NCBI GenBank assembly: GCA_002381695.1 | Contig: DFXM01000038.1 | Coordinates: 27,531 to 46,134 of the forward strand | DNA from: Clostridium sp. UBA4108 | GTDB lineage: Bacteria; Bacillota; Clostridia; Clostridiales; Clostridiaceae | Length of the DNA stretch: 18,604 nt | Reading direction: 5' to 3' | Shown here: positions 6,047-13,593 of the stretch, piece by piece | Position numbering within the stretch: the first letter of the stretch is position 1 | How the letters are laid out: every line of letters starts with the position of its first letter | Program-made: the position numbers and the translations under genes | Notes under the pieces: generated by a model | Seen by the model: only the letters and a program-made list of their open reading frames with translations | Database searches by the model: none | What the model was told of the DNA's origin: nothing

Positions 6047-7951
6047 ATGAAAAAAAGAGAAGTTAAAATGAAGGTATTTAGTAAAAGAATAATAATTAGT
6101 TTTATACTTATAGTTATGGTTCTAACATTTACCTCTTGTGCTAGCTTAAATAAAATTGAAGGAAGGGGCCTTATAAGATCCCAAGATACAGAGTTTGAAT
6201 CAGACAGTAAAGTTATGATAGAAAAATTAAGTGAAGTTCAACAGAAAAATTTGCAAACTTTAGCAAAGGTCTGGGGATTTGCTAAGTATCGTCATCCGGA
6301 CATTACAGCGGGAAATATTAATTGGGATGCAGAATTATTTAGAGTTATGCCAAAGGTACTTGAGGCAGCCACCAAGGAAGAAGCTGGAGATATCATGGCT
6401 GCATGGTTAAATCAGTTTCCCTTTGAGGTTAAGAAACTTAACGAAGAACAGGAAATTCTTTATGGTCAGTTAGAAGAGAAGGCATACTCAGAGGTAAATC
6501 TTTCGTGGATAAAAAATAGACAAGCTCTTGGAAATAACCTTGCTGAATATCTTGAAAAATTATCAGGGGTAAAAGTAACCGACAATGATAATGGATATGC
6601 TGTTTTTGAAGGAGGGAATATTGTTAACTTATCCTTAGATTATCTTATGAATGATTCTATTAAGTATGAAGATACAGGAATGAGATTGCTTGGATTGTTT
6701 CGTTATTGGAATGTTATAGAATATTTCTATCCATATAAAAATCTCATGGATGAAGATTGGGATAAAGTACTTTATGACAAGATTCCTGAGTTAGCACTTC
6801 AAAATGATAAGGAATCATATGTATTATCTATTGCAAATCTTACCACATATATTCATGACTCTCATGGTTTTTTTTATGATAACTCTAATGTGCGACAACA
6901 ACACTTTGGAGCATACAAACCCAATGCGTCAATATTTAATGTAGATGGTCAGATTGTCATTGCTGGCATGGAAGATAAGTCACCTTTAAAGTTAGGAGAT
7001 ATTGTGGTAGCTATTGATGGAACTACTATAGAAAAGAGAATAGAGGAATGTAAAAAATATATATCGGTATCAGATAAAAATCGTTTTACAAATGCTTTTG
7101 CAGATTACCTTTTGCGTTCTACAAAAGAAGCAGCTGAAATAGAGGTAATAAGAAATGGTGAAAAGTTAAACTTGAATGTTCCATGTTATGATGATAGTAA
7201 TTATGATGCAAAAAAACTGGGTCAAGATGAGAAAAGTGGCTTCATGGCAGATAAAAAAATAGGCTATCTTAATATAAATACATTTAAAAGTGGGGATTTA
7301 GATAAATTAATGAAAAATTTTAAAGATACAGAAGGGTTGATTATTGATCTGCGATACGATAATGCAGAAATGGATGAATATATAAAACTTATTCATTATC
7401 CTATAGGGGAATATATAAAACCTGAAATTTCTGAATATCAACAATTTTATTCAAGTAATAGTTTCGAACCAGGGAAATTTTTCAAATCAACCAGCAATAG
7501 TTCAGGAAGAGGATTCATAGAGAAACAATTGGGCAAAGGTTTAGATTCAGTTACATTTAGCAAAGTATTTGATAATGGCATTATTAGAACCTCATTAGGA
7601 AAAGTAAAAAATAGATATCAGTATAATGGTAAGGTAATCATACTGATAAATGAATGTACGCAAAGCTACTTAGAGACAATGGCTATGTCTTTTATGGATG
7701 CACCAAATGCAACGGTAATAGGAACTCCTTCTGCAGGAGCTAATGGCGATGTTATGGGAATTACACTTCCAGGTGGTATATGGACATGGATATCAGGGCA
7801 AGGAGTAACATATATGGATGGAAGACAGACACAGAGAATAGGTCTTAAACCTGACATAACTGTAAAACAAACTGTGAAAGGAATTGCAGAGGGCAAGGAT
7901 GAGGTTATAGAAAAAGCAATAGAGTTAATCACGAAACCAGAGAGTAAATAG
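6047..7951 (+). CDS. S41-family peptidase lipoprotein, paralog 1
   Basis: 634 residues from ATG 6047, chosen because AGGTGG ends 5 nt before it. Basic residues, a hydrophobic segment (residues about 16-29) and FTSC predict export; Cys31 is the likely lipidated residue, although Phe at -3 is a weak lipobox. An S41-associated N-terminal domain follows (LAKVWGFAKYRHPDI), then FRYWNVIEYFYPYK and TYIHDSHGFF, a PDZ-like part (LKLGDIVVAIDGTTIEKRIE), and the S41 core ending ECTQSYLE (Ser540), GTPSAGANGD, LPGGI and GLKPDI. The Lys of C-terminal processing proteases, 25 residues after Ser, is Ala here. The family DLRxxxGG loop reads DLRYDNAEMD, so its glycines are lost and activity is uncertain. It would act on the outer face of the membrane; substrate unknown. 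Confidence 0.85.
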   Translation: MKKREVKMKVFSKRIIISFILIVMVLTFTSCASLNKIEGRGLIRSQDTEFESDSKVMIEKLSEVQQKNLQTLAKVWGFAKYRHPDITAGNINWDAELFRVMPKVLEAATKEEAGDIMAAWLNQFPFEVKKLNEEQEILYGQLEEKAYSEVNLSWIKNRQALGNNLAEYLEKLSGVKVTDNDNGYAVFEGGNIVNLSLDYLMNDSIKYEDTGMRLLGLFRYWNVIEYFYPYKNLMDEDWDKVLYDKIPELALQNDKESYVLSIANLTTYIHDSHGFFYDNSNVRQQHFGAYKPNASIFNVDGQIVIAGMEDKSPLKLGDIVVAIDGTTIEKRIEECKKYISVSDKNRFTNAFADYLLRSTKEAAEIEVIRNGEKLNLNVPCYDDSNYDAKKLGQDEKSGFMADKKIGYLNINTFKSGDLDKLMKNFKDTEGLIIDLRYDNAEMDEYIKLIHYPIGEYIKPEISEYQQFYSSNSFEPGKFFKSTSNSSGRGFIEKQLGKGLDSVTFSKVFDNGIIRTSLGKVKNRYQYNGKVIILINECTQSYLETMAMSFMDAPNATVIGTPSAGANGDVMGITLPGGIWTWISGQGVTYMDGRQTQRIGLKPDITVKQTVKGIAEGKDEVIEKAIELITKPESK

Positions 7952-7981
7952 CAATACTGCAAAACAAGTAAGGACACTAAT

Positions 7982-8026
7982 CAATAATATATAGTTCTAA
8001 AATCAACAATCGTTTAAAACAACGCC
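7982..8026 (+). repeat. Dispersed repeat, copy B (right arm only)
   Basis: 45 bp identical to 10291-10335 except one base (ACAACGCC against ACAAAGCC). No left arm precedes it. It lies 30 nt after the first S41 stop codon, the same relative place as copy C after the second. Confidence 0.88.
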
Positions 8027-8064
8027 TAAATTTATAATGAATAAGTGGATGGAGAATTATATTT

Positions 8065-8139
8065 ATGAAGTGTTTTTACCATGACGATGCCCGTAGAGAC
8101 GGTTGTCAGGATACAAAGGAAAAACAGTTAGAACCTTGA
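8065..8139 (+). other. Short ORF, possible gene-start relic
   Basis: ATG at 8065 with GGAG about 10 nt upstream opens 24 codons, MKCFYHDDARRDGCQD and a charged tail. The opening resembles cysteine/histidine B-box-like small proteins (MKCxYHxD) but then diverges. It is too short to call a gene. Confidence 0.2.
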
Positions 8140-8228
8140 GAAATCAGGGTTCTTTTAAAAATGAAATATATCAGAGTGTTGCTACAGGAAGGGTAATTGG
8201 CGGAAATTTAACTGATGATTTTCCATAG
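8097..8228 (+). pseudogene. Possible LD-carboxypeptidase (S66) C-terminal relic
   Basis: A frame of 43 codons between stops contains QSVATGRVIGGNLT. This resembles the G-x-x-x-G-R-L-I-G-G-N-L strand of S66 muramoyl-tetrapeptide carboxypeptidases. Nothing else of that family is present and there is no start. It separates the two S41 paralogs and is not part of their duplication. Confidence 0.3.
8130..8157 (+). terminator. Weak intrinsic terminator between the S41 paralogs
   Basis: AGAACCT (8130-8136) pairs with GGGTTCT (8147-8153) around a 10-nt loop, followed by TTTT. It may limit read-through from paralog 1 into paralog 2. Confidence 0.4.
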
Positions 8229-8250
8229 ACATGTAAATTCAAAATAAAAT
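8222..8250 (+). promoter_or_regulatory. Weakened promoter of S41 paralog 2
   Basis: This is the same place as the paralog 1 promoter. The -10 TAAAAT (8245-8250) is kept; the -35 position reads TCCATA instead of TTGATA, with 17-bp spacing. Expression from here is probably weaker. Confidence 0.4.
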
Positions 8251-8280
8251 TTAACAATATTAAAAAAGCAGGTGGAAAGT

Positions 8281-10194
8281 ATGAAAAAAAGAGAAGTTAA
8301 AATGAAGGTATTTAGTAAAAGAATAATAATTAGTTTTATACTTATAGTTATGGCTCTAACATTTACATCTTGTACTAGTTCAGATAAAACTGAAGAAAAG
8401 GCTCTTAAAAGATCCCAAGATACAGAGTTTGCATCAGACAGTAAAGTTATGATAGAAAAATTAAGTGAAGTCCAACAGAAGAATTTGCATACTTTAGCAA
8501 AGGTTTGGGGATTTGCTAAGTATCGTCATCCAGACATTACAGCGGGAAATATTAATTGGGATGCAGAATTATTTAGAGTTATGCCAAAGGTACTTAAGGC
8601 AGCCACCACGGAAGAAGCTGGAGATATCATGGCTGCATGGTTAAACCAGTTTCCATTTGAGGTTAATACACTTAGTAAAGAACAGGAGGTTCTATATCAT
8701 GAAGTAGAAGAGAAAGCATACTTAGATGTAGAATTTTCATGGATAAAAAATAGACAAGCTCTTGGAAATAACCTTGCTGAATATCTTGGAAAATTATCAG
8801 GGGTAAAAGTAACCGACAATGATAATGGATATGCTGTTTTTGAAAGAGAGGGCATTGTTAATGTATCCTCAGATTCTTTTATGGAAAATTCTATGAAGTA
8901 TGAAGATACAGGAATGAGATTGCTTGGATTGTTTCGTTATTGGAATATTATAGAATATTTCTATCCATATAAAAATCTTATGGATGAGGATTGGGATCAA
9001 GTACTTTATGACAAGATTCCTGAGTTAGCACTTCAAAGTGATAAGGAATCATATGTATTATCTATTGCAAATCTTACCACATATATTCATGACTCTCATG
9101 GTTTTTTTAATGATAACTTTAAGGTGCTGCAACAACACTTTGGAAGATATAAACCCAATGCATCAATATTTAATGTAGATGGTCAGATTGTCATTGCTGG
9201 CATGGAAGATAAGTCACCTTTAAAGTTAGGAGATATTGTGGTAGCTATTAATGGAACTACTATAGAAAAGAGAATAGAGGAGTGTAACAAATATATATCA
9301 GTATCAGATAAAAATCGCTTTACAAATGCTTTTGAATATTACATTTTGCGTTCCGAAAAGGAAATAGCTGAAATAGAGGTAATAAGACAGGGTGAAAAGT
9401 TAAGCTTGGATGTTCCATGTTATTATGATAGTAATAAAGATGTAGAAAAACTGGGTCAAGATGAGAAAAATGGATTCATGGCAGACAAAAAAATAGGGTA
9501 TATTAATGTAACTACACTCAAGAGGGGAGATGTGGACAAATTAATGAAAAAATTTAAGGACACAGAAGGTTTGATTATTGATCTGCGAGGAGCTAAGGGT
9601 GGAATGGATATTTATTCAAAATTATCCAGTAACATTATAGGGGAATATATAAAACCTGAAATTTCTGAATATGAACAATTTTATTCAAGCAATAGTTTCG
9701 AACCAGGGAAATTTTTCAAATCAACCATTAAAAGTTCAGGAAGAGGATTCATAGAGAAACATTTGGACAAAAATTTAGGTTTATCAGATTCAATTACATT
9801 TAGTAAAATATTCGATAATGGCACTATTAGAACCTTATTAGGTAAAGTAAAAAATAGATATCAATATAATGGTAAGGTAATAGTACTGATGAATGAATGC
9901 ACGCAAAGTGTCTTGGAGACAACAGTTATGTCTTTTATGGATGCACCAAATGTAACGGTAATAGGAACTCCTTCTTCAGGAGCTAATGGCGATATTATGG
10001 AAATTACACTTCCAGGGGGTATAAAGACAGTTATGTCAGGGCAAGGAGTAATATATATGGATGGAAGTCAGACACAGAGAATAGGTCTTAAACCGGACAT
10101 AACTGTAAAACAAACTGTGGAAGGAACTGCAGAGGGTAGAGATGATGTTATAGAAAAAGCAATAGAGTTAATCACGAAACCAGAGAGTAAATAG
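8281..10194 (+). CDS. S41-family peptidase lipoprotein, paralog 2
   Basis: 637 residues from ATG 8281, with the same AGGTGG site as paralog 1. The two proteins share long identical runs in the N-terminal domain, the PDZ-like part and the C-terminal core. Differences cluster in the region after the lipobox (SSDKTEEKALKRS), around residues 128-150, and at 420-445. The signal segment and FTSC lipobox (Cys31) are kept. The nucleophile is Ser543 in ECTQSVLE, followed by GTPSSGANGD, and the Lys of processing proteases is again Ala. Here the core loop reads DLRGAKGGMD, close to the family consensus, so this copy is more likely to be catalytically competent than paralog 1. The usual length for the family is 600-700, so both are full length. 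There is no adjacent partner gene to define a substrate. Confidence 0.87.
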   Translation: MKKREVKMKVFSKRIIISFILIVMALTFTSCTSSDKTEEKALKRSQDTEFASDSKVMIEKLSEVQQKNLHTLAKVWGFAKYRHPDITAGNINWDAELFRVMPKVLKAATTEEAGDIMAAWLNQFPFEVNTLSKEQEVLYHEVEEKAYLDVEFSWIKNRQALGNNLAEYLGKLSGVKVTDNDNGYAVFEREGIVNVSSDSFMENSMKYEDTGMRLLGLFRYWNIIEYFYPYKNLMDEDWDQVLYDKIPELALQSDKESYVLSIANLTTYIHDSHGFFNDNFKVLQQHFGRYKPNASIFNVDGQIVIAGMEDKSPLKLGDIVVAINGTTIEKRIEECNKYISVSDKNRFTNAFEYYILRSEKEIAEIEVIRQGEKLSLDVPCYYDSNKDVEKLGQDEKNGFMADKKIGYINVTTLKRGDVDKLMKKFKDTEGLIIDLRGAKGGMDIYSKLSSNIIGEYIKPEISEYEQFYSSNSFEPGKFFKSTIKSSGRGFIEKHLDKNLGLSDSITFSKIFDNGTIRTLLGKVKNRYQYNGKVIVLMNECTQSVLETTVMSFMDAPNVTVIGTPSSGANGDIMEITLPGGIKTVMSGQGVIYMDGSQTQRIGLKPDITVKQTVEGTAEGRDDVIEKAIELITKPESK

Positions 10195-10230
10195 CAATAC
10201 TGCAAAATAATAAACCTTTGCTTTTTATAA

Positions 10231-10335
10231 GGCTTTGTTTTAATACAGTGTTGATAACGAACTATATATTATTACTCACAGCCCGTTTCGCAATAATATA
10301 TAGTTCTAAAATCAACAATCGTTTAAAACAAAGCC
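10231..10335 (+). mobile_element. 105-bp palindromic element (MITE-like), complete copy C
   Basis: It begins GGCTTTGTTTTAA and ends TTAAAACAAAGCC, perfect 13-bp terminal inverted repeats. The arms continue as imperfect inverted repeats of about 40 bp (left arm AACGAACTATATATTATTAC, right arm GCAATAATATATAGTTC) around a loop of about 15 nt. It codes for nothing. The right arm is shared with copies A and B. No clear target duplication is visible. It could be a non-autonomous transposon moved by an enzyme elsewhere. I cannot name the IS family from the ends. Confidence 0.75.
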
Positions 10336-10382
10336 AAATTTAAAAATGAGAAAATCAATTTATATTTAATTATGTTAAATAA

Positions 10383-10411
10383 TTGAAATATAATTTATTG
10401 CATTCTATAAT
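10383..10411 (+). promoter_or_regulatory. Strong sigma-A-type promoter of the flavoprotein gene
   Basis: TTGAAA (10383-10388), a 17-bp spacer, then perfect TATAAT (10406-10411). A small hairpin TAGGT-ATAAA-ACCTA lies at the start of the predicted leader (10422-10436). Confidence 0.78.
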
Positions 10412-10471
10412 AATTATATTTATAGGTATAAAACCTAAGAAGTAAAGTGAGTCAAGGAAGGGAGATTTACT

Positions 10472-11050
10472 ATGAAGGCAATATGTATTATAGGTAGTCC
10501 AAAATCTAATGGTAGTACAGCATGTGTAACAGATAAAATTATAGAGGGAATGAAGGTCAACAATATTAATGTTAAGAAGTATATACTGGGAGAAATGAAC
10601 ATACAGTATTGTAAGGGTTGCATGAGATGTTATGAGACAAAAAAATGTGTTCAAAATGACGATATGAACATAATAATTAATGATTTAATTGAAGCGGATA
10701 TTGTGATAATTGCTTCACCTTCATATTGGGGAGATGTTACTGGACAATTGAAAGTGTTTTTTGATAGGTCAACGCCCTTAGGTGATACCAATGGAGAAAC
10801 AATAATTCCAAAGGGCAAGATTGGAGTCTCTGTGGCTATTAGAACAGGCAAAAGGATTGAAGAAAACATGCATTTAATTCACGCCATAGAGCATTACTAT
10901 GGCCATTTAGGGATAAAGCCAGTAAAGAGATTTACTGTAGAGGGTGTACAAGTTAAAGAAGATTTTCAACACAAGGAAGAAAAGGTTAAAGAGGCTTTTG
11001 AATTAGGAATGAATATTTTAGAAAGCATAGATAAAAGTTTACTATATTAA
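10472..11050 (+). CDS. Isf-like iron-sulfur flavoprotein (NADPH-dependent FMN reductase fold)
   Basis: 192 residues, usual for this family. The opening MKAICIIGSPKSNGSTA is the flavodoxin-like FMN phosphate loop (GSPxxxGxT). Residues about 50-61 contain YCKGCMRCYETKKC, a CX2CX2CX5C cluster, which is the compact [4Fe-4S] motif of archaeal and clostridial Isf proteins. PSYWGDVTGQLKVFFDR is the second FMN-contact segment. The protein is cytosolic and probably passes electrons between ferredoxin or NAD(P)H and an acceptor such as oxygen species or a quinone; the partner is unknown. AGGGAG lies before the ATG. It has its own promoter and terminator and converges on the TetR gene. Confidence 0.88.
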   Translation: MKAICIIGSPKSNGSTACVTDKIIEGMKVNNINVKKYILGEMNIQYCKGCMRCYETKKCVQNDDMNIIINDLIEADIVIIASPSYWGDVTGQLKVFFDRSTPLGDTNGETIIPKGKIGVSVAIRTGKRIEENMHLIHAIEHYYGHLGIKPVKRFTVEGVQVKEDFQHKEEKVKEAFELGMNILESIDKSLLY

Positions 11051-11073
11051 TTCAGAATTTTCACTAAAGTAAC

Positions 11074-11110
11074 TAAGGAAGACAGAATGGTCTTCCTTAA
11101 AATTTTTTCA
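11074..11110 (+). terminator. Intrinsic terminator after the flavoprotein gene
   Basis: TAAGGAAGAC (11074-11083) pairs perfectly with GTCTTCCTTA (11090-11099) around AGAATG, followed by AAA and TTTTTT. It lies between converging genes and could also slow TetR-gene read-through. Confidence 0.88.
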
Positions 11111-11143
11111 ATATGAACATCTTATTTAAACATAGCCTAACTT

Positions 11144-11707
11144 TTAACATTTATATACCTGTTCTTTTATTTTTTCAATAAACTTTGAAACATCAAACTC
11201 TTTATTTTGTAGCCTGTCCTGAACTAAAAGTCCATCCATAACTATGAGTATTAACCAGGCTAAATATTCACTATCAGCATCACTGGTACGCTTTGCAATT
11301 TCAACCGAAAGAATGTTTTTAAAATGCTGATATTTCTCAAGTAGTTTTTCTCTTAGCTCTTCGTTGCCAGAAATGGAATCAGCTATTAAATAAAGTCTTA
11401 AATTACCGCTTTCGTTAAAAATACCTCGCTCAAGGGTATATTTAATAAGTCTAGGAAGTGAAGTATCCTTACTTTCGTCAGTAACCCACTTGATTAAATC
11501 CTCAGAAAGCTGCGTTAAATAGTTATCTGCAATATCAAAAAGAAGATCATCTTTGTTGCTGTAATAATAATACAAAGTACCTTTGCTAATTCCAGCTTTT
11601 TTTGCTATATCAGAAAGAGAAATTTGGAAAAATGACTTTTCTTCAAGTAATTTGGTTGCCCCATCCAAAATTATTTCTTTTATATTAGTGTTTTTAGGTG
11701 CTGCCAT
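11144..11707 (-). CDS. TetR/AcrR-family repressor of the adjacent operon
   Basis: 187 residues. Residues about 8-55 form the TetR DNA-binding domain: IILDGATKLLEEKSF, then ISLSDIAKKAGISKGTLYYY with the recognition helix, then YSNKDDLL. The rest is an all-helical ligand and dimer domain with no recognisable signature. The gene diverges from the five-gene operon, and its start lies 164 bp from the operon's first codon. A perfect palindrome near the operon start is the likely binding site. The ligand is probably the operon's substrate or a lipid-like relative of it; that is inference. The start codon is supported by the domain beginning within 10 residues; the ribosome site (AAAGG) is weak. Confidence 0.9.
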   Translation of the reverse strand: MAAPKNTNIKEIILDGATKLLEEKSFFQISLSDIAKKAGISKGTLYYYYSNKDDLLFDIADNYLTQLSEDLIKWVTDESKDTSLPRLIKYTLERGIFNESGNLRLYLIADSISGNEELREKLLEKYQHFKNILSVEIAKRTSDADSEYLAWLILIVMDGLLVQDRLQNKEFDVSKFIEKIKEQVYKC

Positions 11708-11740
11708 ATACCACTTTACCTTTCTAATTTTATTTTCAGT

Positions 11741-11769
11741 ATTATATCAAAACCCAAACCTTAAGTCAA
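11741..11769 (-). promoter_or_regulatory. Promoter of the TetR gene
   Basis: On the minus strand: TTGACT (11769-11764), a 17-bp spacer, then perfect TATAAT (11746-11741). No copy of the 18-bp palindrome lies at this promoter, so strong self-repression is not obvious. Confidence 0.75.
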
Positions 11770-11791
11770 TGAAATGTTTATTTGGAATATA

Positions 11792-11820
11792 TTTACAAAA
11801 TATAGATTTTGTGTTAAAAT
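11792..11820 (+). promoter_or_regulatory. Promoter of the five-gene operon
   Basis: TTTACA (11792-11797), a 17-bp spacer, then TAAAAT (11815-11820). The predicted transcript start is near 11827, immediately before the operator. Confidence 0.7.
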
Positions 11821-11832
11821 TGAATAAATGAA

Positions 11833-11850
11833 GTCGGTCATATGACCGAC
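11833..11850. promoter_or_regulatory. Perfect 18-bp palindrome, predicted TetR operator
   Basis: GTCGGTCATATGACCGAC is exactly self-complementary and GC-rich against AT-rich surroundings. It lies about +6 to +23 from the predicted start, between promoter and first gene. A bound repressor would block early elongation or open-complex formation. The ATG inside it (11842) is in frame with the first gene but is not the likely start. Confidence 0.82.
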
Positions 11851-11871
11851 ACTAAAAAAGAGGTGTATAGT

Positions 11872-13593
11872 ATGCAGCTTAAAAAGGTTAAGAAACTACT
11901 TTTTGAGCGCTTTGGCACACAGGTTTCAGCCCATTTAAAAGATTCTTGCCTTATATTAACTGGAACCCTTCAAGAATGGAGTGAAGTTGTTGAGGCTGGA
12001 ATGCTTTCAGTTGATAAAAAACGTAGCTATACTGTGGTTAACAAGATTAAATGTTTAAACGCTGAAATCCCACCAATGCGACTTCCTTTGATTAATGATA
12101 CAGCTTTAGATAAAGCAGCCCCTGATGTATTAATAATTGGTGCTGGAATTATTGGAGCTTCAATAGCTAGAGAACTTTCAAAATGGGACTTAGACATTTT
12201 AATTGTGGAAAAAGAGCATGATATTGCATTACACGCATCTAGCCGAAATGATGGAATGGTTCATCCTGGAATTGATTTAAAGAAAGGCTATGTAAAACAA
12301 AAATACAATGCTCTAGGAAACAAGATGTACGATAAAATTTCCTCTGAACTCAACGTCCCCTTTAATCGCTGTGGTCAATATATCTGCTTTAAAAAGAATA
12401 TTGCTAAGCTATTTCTGTTTCTTGCTCGTAGTCATTGGAAATATGTAGGCATAGATGAGATTTATGCACTTAACCGTAAGGAAATCAAAAAAGCTGAGCC
12501 TACAATTAATGATGATATTAAGTCCGCCCTCTATTTTCCATCTGCTGGCATTGTTTCTCCTTATGAACTTACCATTGCATATGCTGAGAATGCAGTAGAA
12601 AATGGAGTCACTCTCTCACTTGACACCGCCGTTATTGGCATGGAAGTTCATGAGGGCAAAATCACTTCCATTAGCACTAATCGGGGAATAATTTATCCTA
12701 AAATTATAATTAACGCTGCTGGTGTTTTTTCAGAAGATGTAGCCATTATGGCAAAGGATCACTTCTTTTCAATCCATCCAAGACAAGGAACTAACTCAAT
12801 TCTAGATAAAAAATCAAAGCACATTGTAAATACAATAATATCTACCTTTGGTACTTCAAGTAAGAGTAATCATACAAAAGGTGGAGGAATTGTCAGCACC
12901 ATTGATGGAAATGTTTTAATTGGACCCAATGCACTTGAAACTTATAAAAAAGAAGATTTTTCAACTCAAGCTTCTAGTATCTCAGATGTTTTTAAGAAGC
13001 AAAAAGAAACTACAGACCTCCTTTCAACTGCTGATATCATCACATATTTTACTGGTGTCCGTGCCCCAACCTATGAGGAAGACTTTGTAGTTGAAAAAGG
13101 ACGTTTCACAAAAAATATTATTCACGCAGCAGGTATTCAATCTCCAGGACTAACGGCAGCCCCTGCTATTGCTGTTGAAATTGAAAAAATTATTGTAGAT
13201 ATGATATCAAAATTTCAGACAATAAATCCTAACAAAAAATATAATCCCATAAGAAAAGCCATTCCTCACACAGCGAAAATGTCAACTATAGAAAGAGCAA
13301 GGCTTATTAAAAAGCGTTCAGATTACGGTGAAATCATCTGTAGATGTGAAGAAATAAGTCGTGGAGAAATTATTGATGCCCTAAATAGACCTGTGCCCTG
13401 TGACACAATTGATGGAGTAAAGCGTAGAGTTCGTCCAGGTATGGGCCGCTGTCAAGGTGGTTTTTGTGGTCCCCTTGTGGCAGGTATTATTGCAGAAGTA
13501 AAAGGCATTCCTCTTTCAGAGGTTAAAAAAAGTGGAAATAATAGTGAGCTTTTATTTGGTGAAACAAAGGTAGGTGTTAAAGATGACCTATGA
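11872..13593 (+). CDS. GlpA-like FAD oxidoreductase with BFD-type [2Fe-2S] tail
   Basis: 573 residues from ATG 11872; GAGGTG lies 6 nt upstream, whereas the in-frame ATG at 11842 sits inside the operator without a ribosome site. Residues 1-62 form a small domain with a BON-like pattern (VSAHLKDSCLILTGTLQEW). The DAO/G3P-dehydrogenase fold starts at residue 86 (VLIIGAGIIGASIA, GxGxxG at 90-95), with HASSRNDGMVHPGI, INAAGVFSED and a C-terminal FAD strand (HAAGIQSPGLTAAPA). Residues 490-532 form a BFD-like iron-sulfur site: CRC at 490-492 and CQGGFC at 527-532. Members oxidise glycerol-3-phosphate or similar 2-hydroxy compounds. No GlpC membrane anchor is present, so electrons probably pass to the next flavoprotein. 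The stop overlaps the next gene by 11 nt. Confidence 0.82.
   Translation: MQLKKVKKLLFERFGTQVSAHLKDSCLILTGTLQEWSEVVEAGMLSVDKKRSYTVVNKIKCLNAEIPPMRLPLINDTALDKAAPDVLIIGAGIIGASIARELSKWDLDILIVEKEHDIALHASSRNDGMVHPGIDLKKGYVKQKYNALGNKMYDKISSELNVPFNRCGQYICFKKNIAKLFLFLARSHWKYVGIDEIYALNRKEIKKAEPTINDDIKSALYFPSAGIVSPYELTIAYAENAVENGVTLSLDTAVIGMEVHEGKITSISTNRGIIYPKIIINAAGVFSEDVAIMAKDHFFSIHPRQGTNSILDKKSKHIVNTIISTFGTSSKSNHTKGGGIVSTIDGNVLIGPNALETYKKEDFSTQASSISDVFKKQKETTDLLSTADIITYFTGVRAPTYEEDFVVEKGRFTKNIIHAAGIQSPGLTAAPAIAVEIEKIIVDMISKFQTINPNKKYNPIRKAIPHTAKMSTIERARLIKKRSDYGEIICRCEEISRGEIIDALNRPVPCDTIDGVKRRVRPGMGRCQGGFCGPLVAGIIAEVKGIPLSEVKKSGNNSELLFGETKVGVKDDL

Larger units (their letters stand above)
5979..7966 (+). 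repeat. Tandem gene duplication, unit 1
   Basis: About 2 kb from CTGATGATTTT (5979) through the S41 gene to CAATACTGCAAAA after its stop recurs at about 8211-10208 with many substitutions and a few small indels. The homology includes the 5' leader: 6013-6046 is nearly identical to 8247-8280. The period is 2234 bp at the start codons. Confidence 0.9.

Noticed and set aside
6047..10194. Assembly artefact as the cause of the two S41 genes
   Set aside because: The copies differ at many positions, including small indels and separate flanks, so they are true paralogs, not a misassembled duplicate.
10370..10654. Minus-strand ORFs over the flavoprotein promoter and 5' end
   Set aside because: They are shadows of the flavoprotein gene; the plus-strand frame carries the FMN and cysteine motifs and a strong promoter.
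11583..11831. Plus-strand 82-codon ORF across the TetR start and intergenic region
   Set aside because: It runs antisense to the TetR DNA-binding domain and covers two promoters, and no family was recognised.
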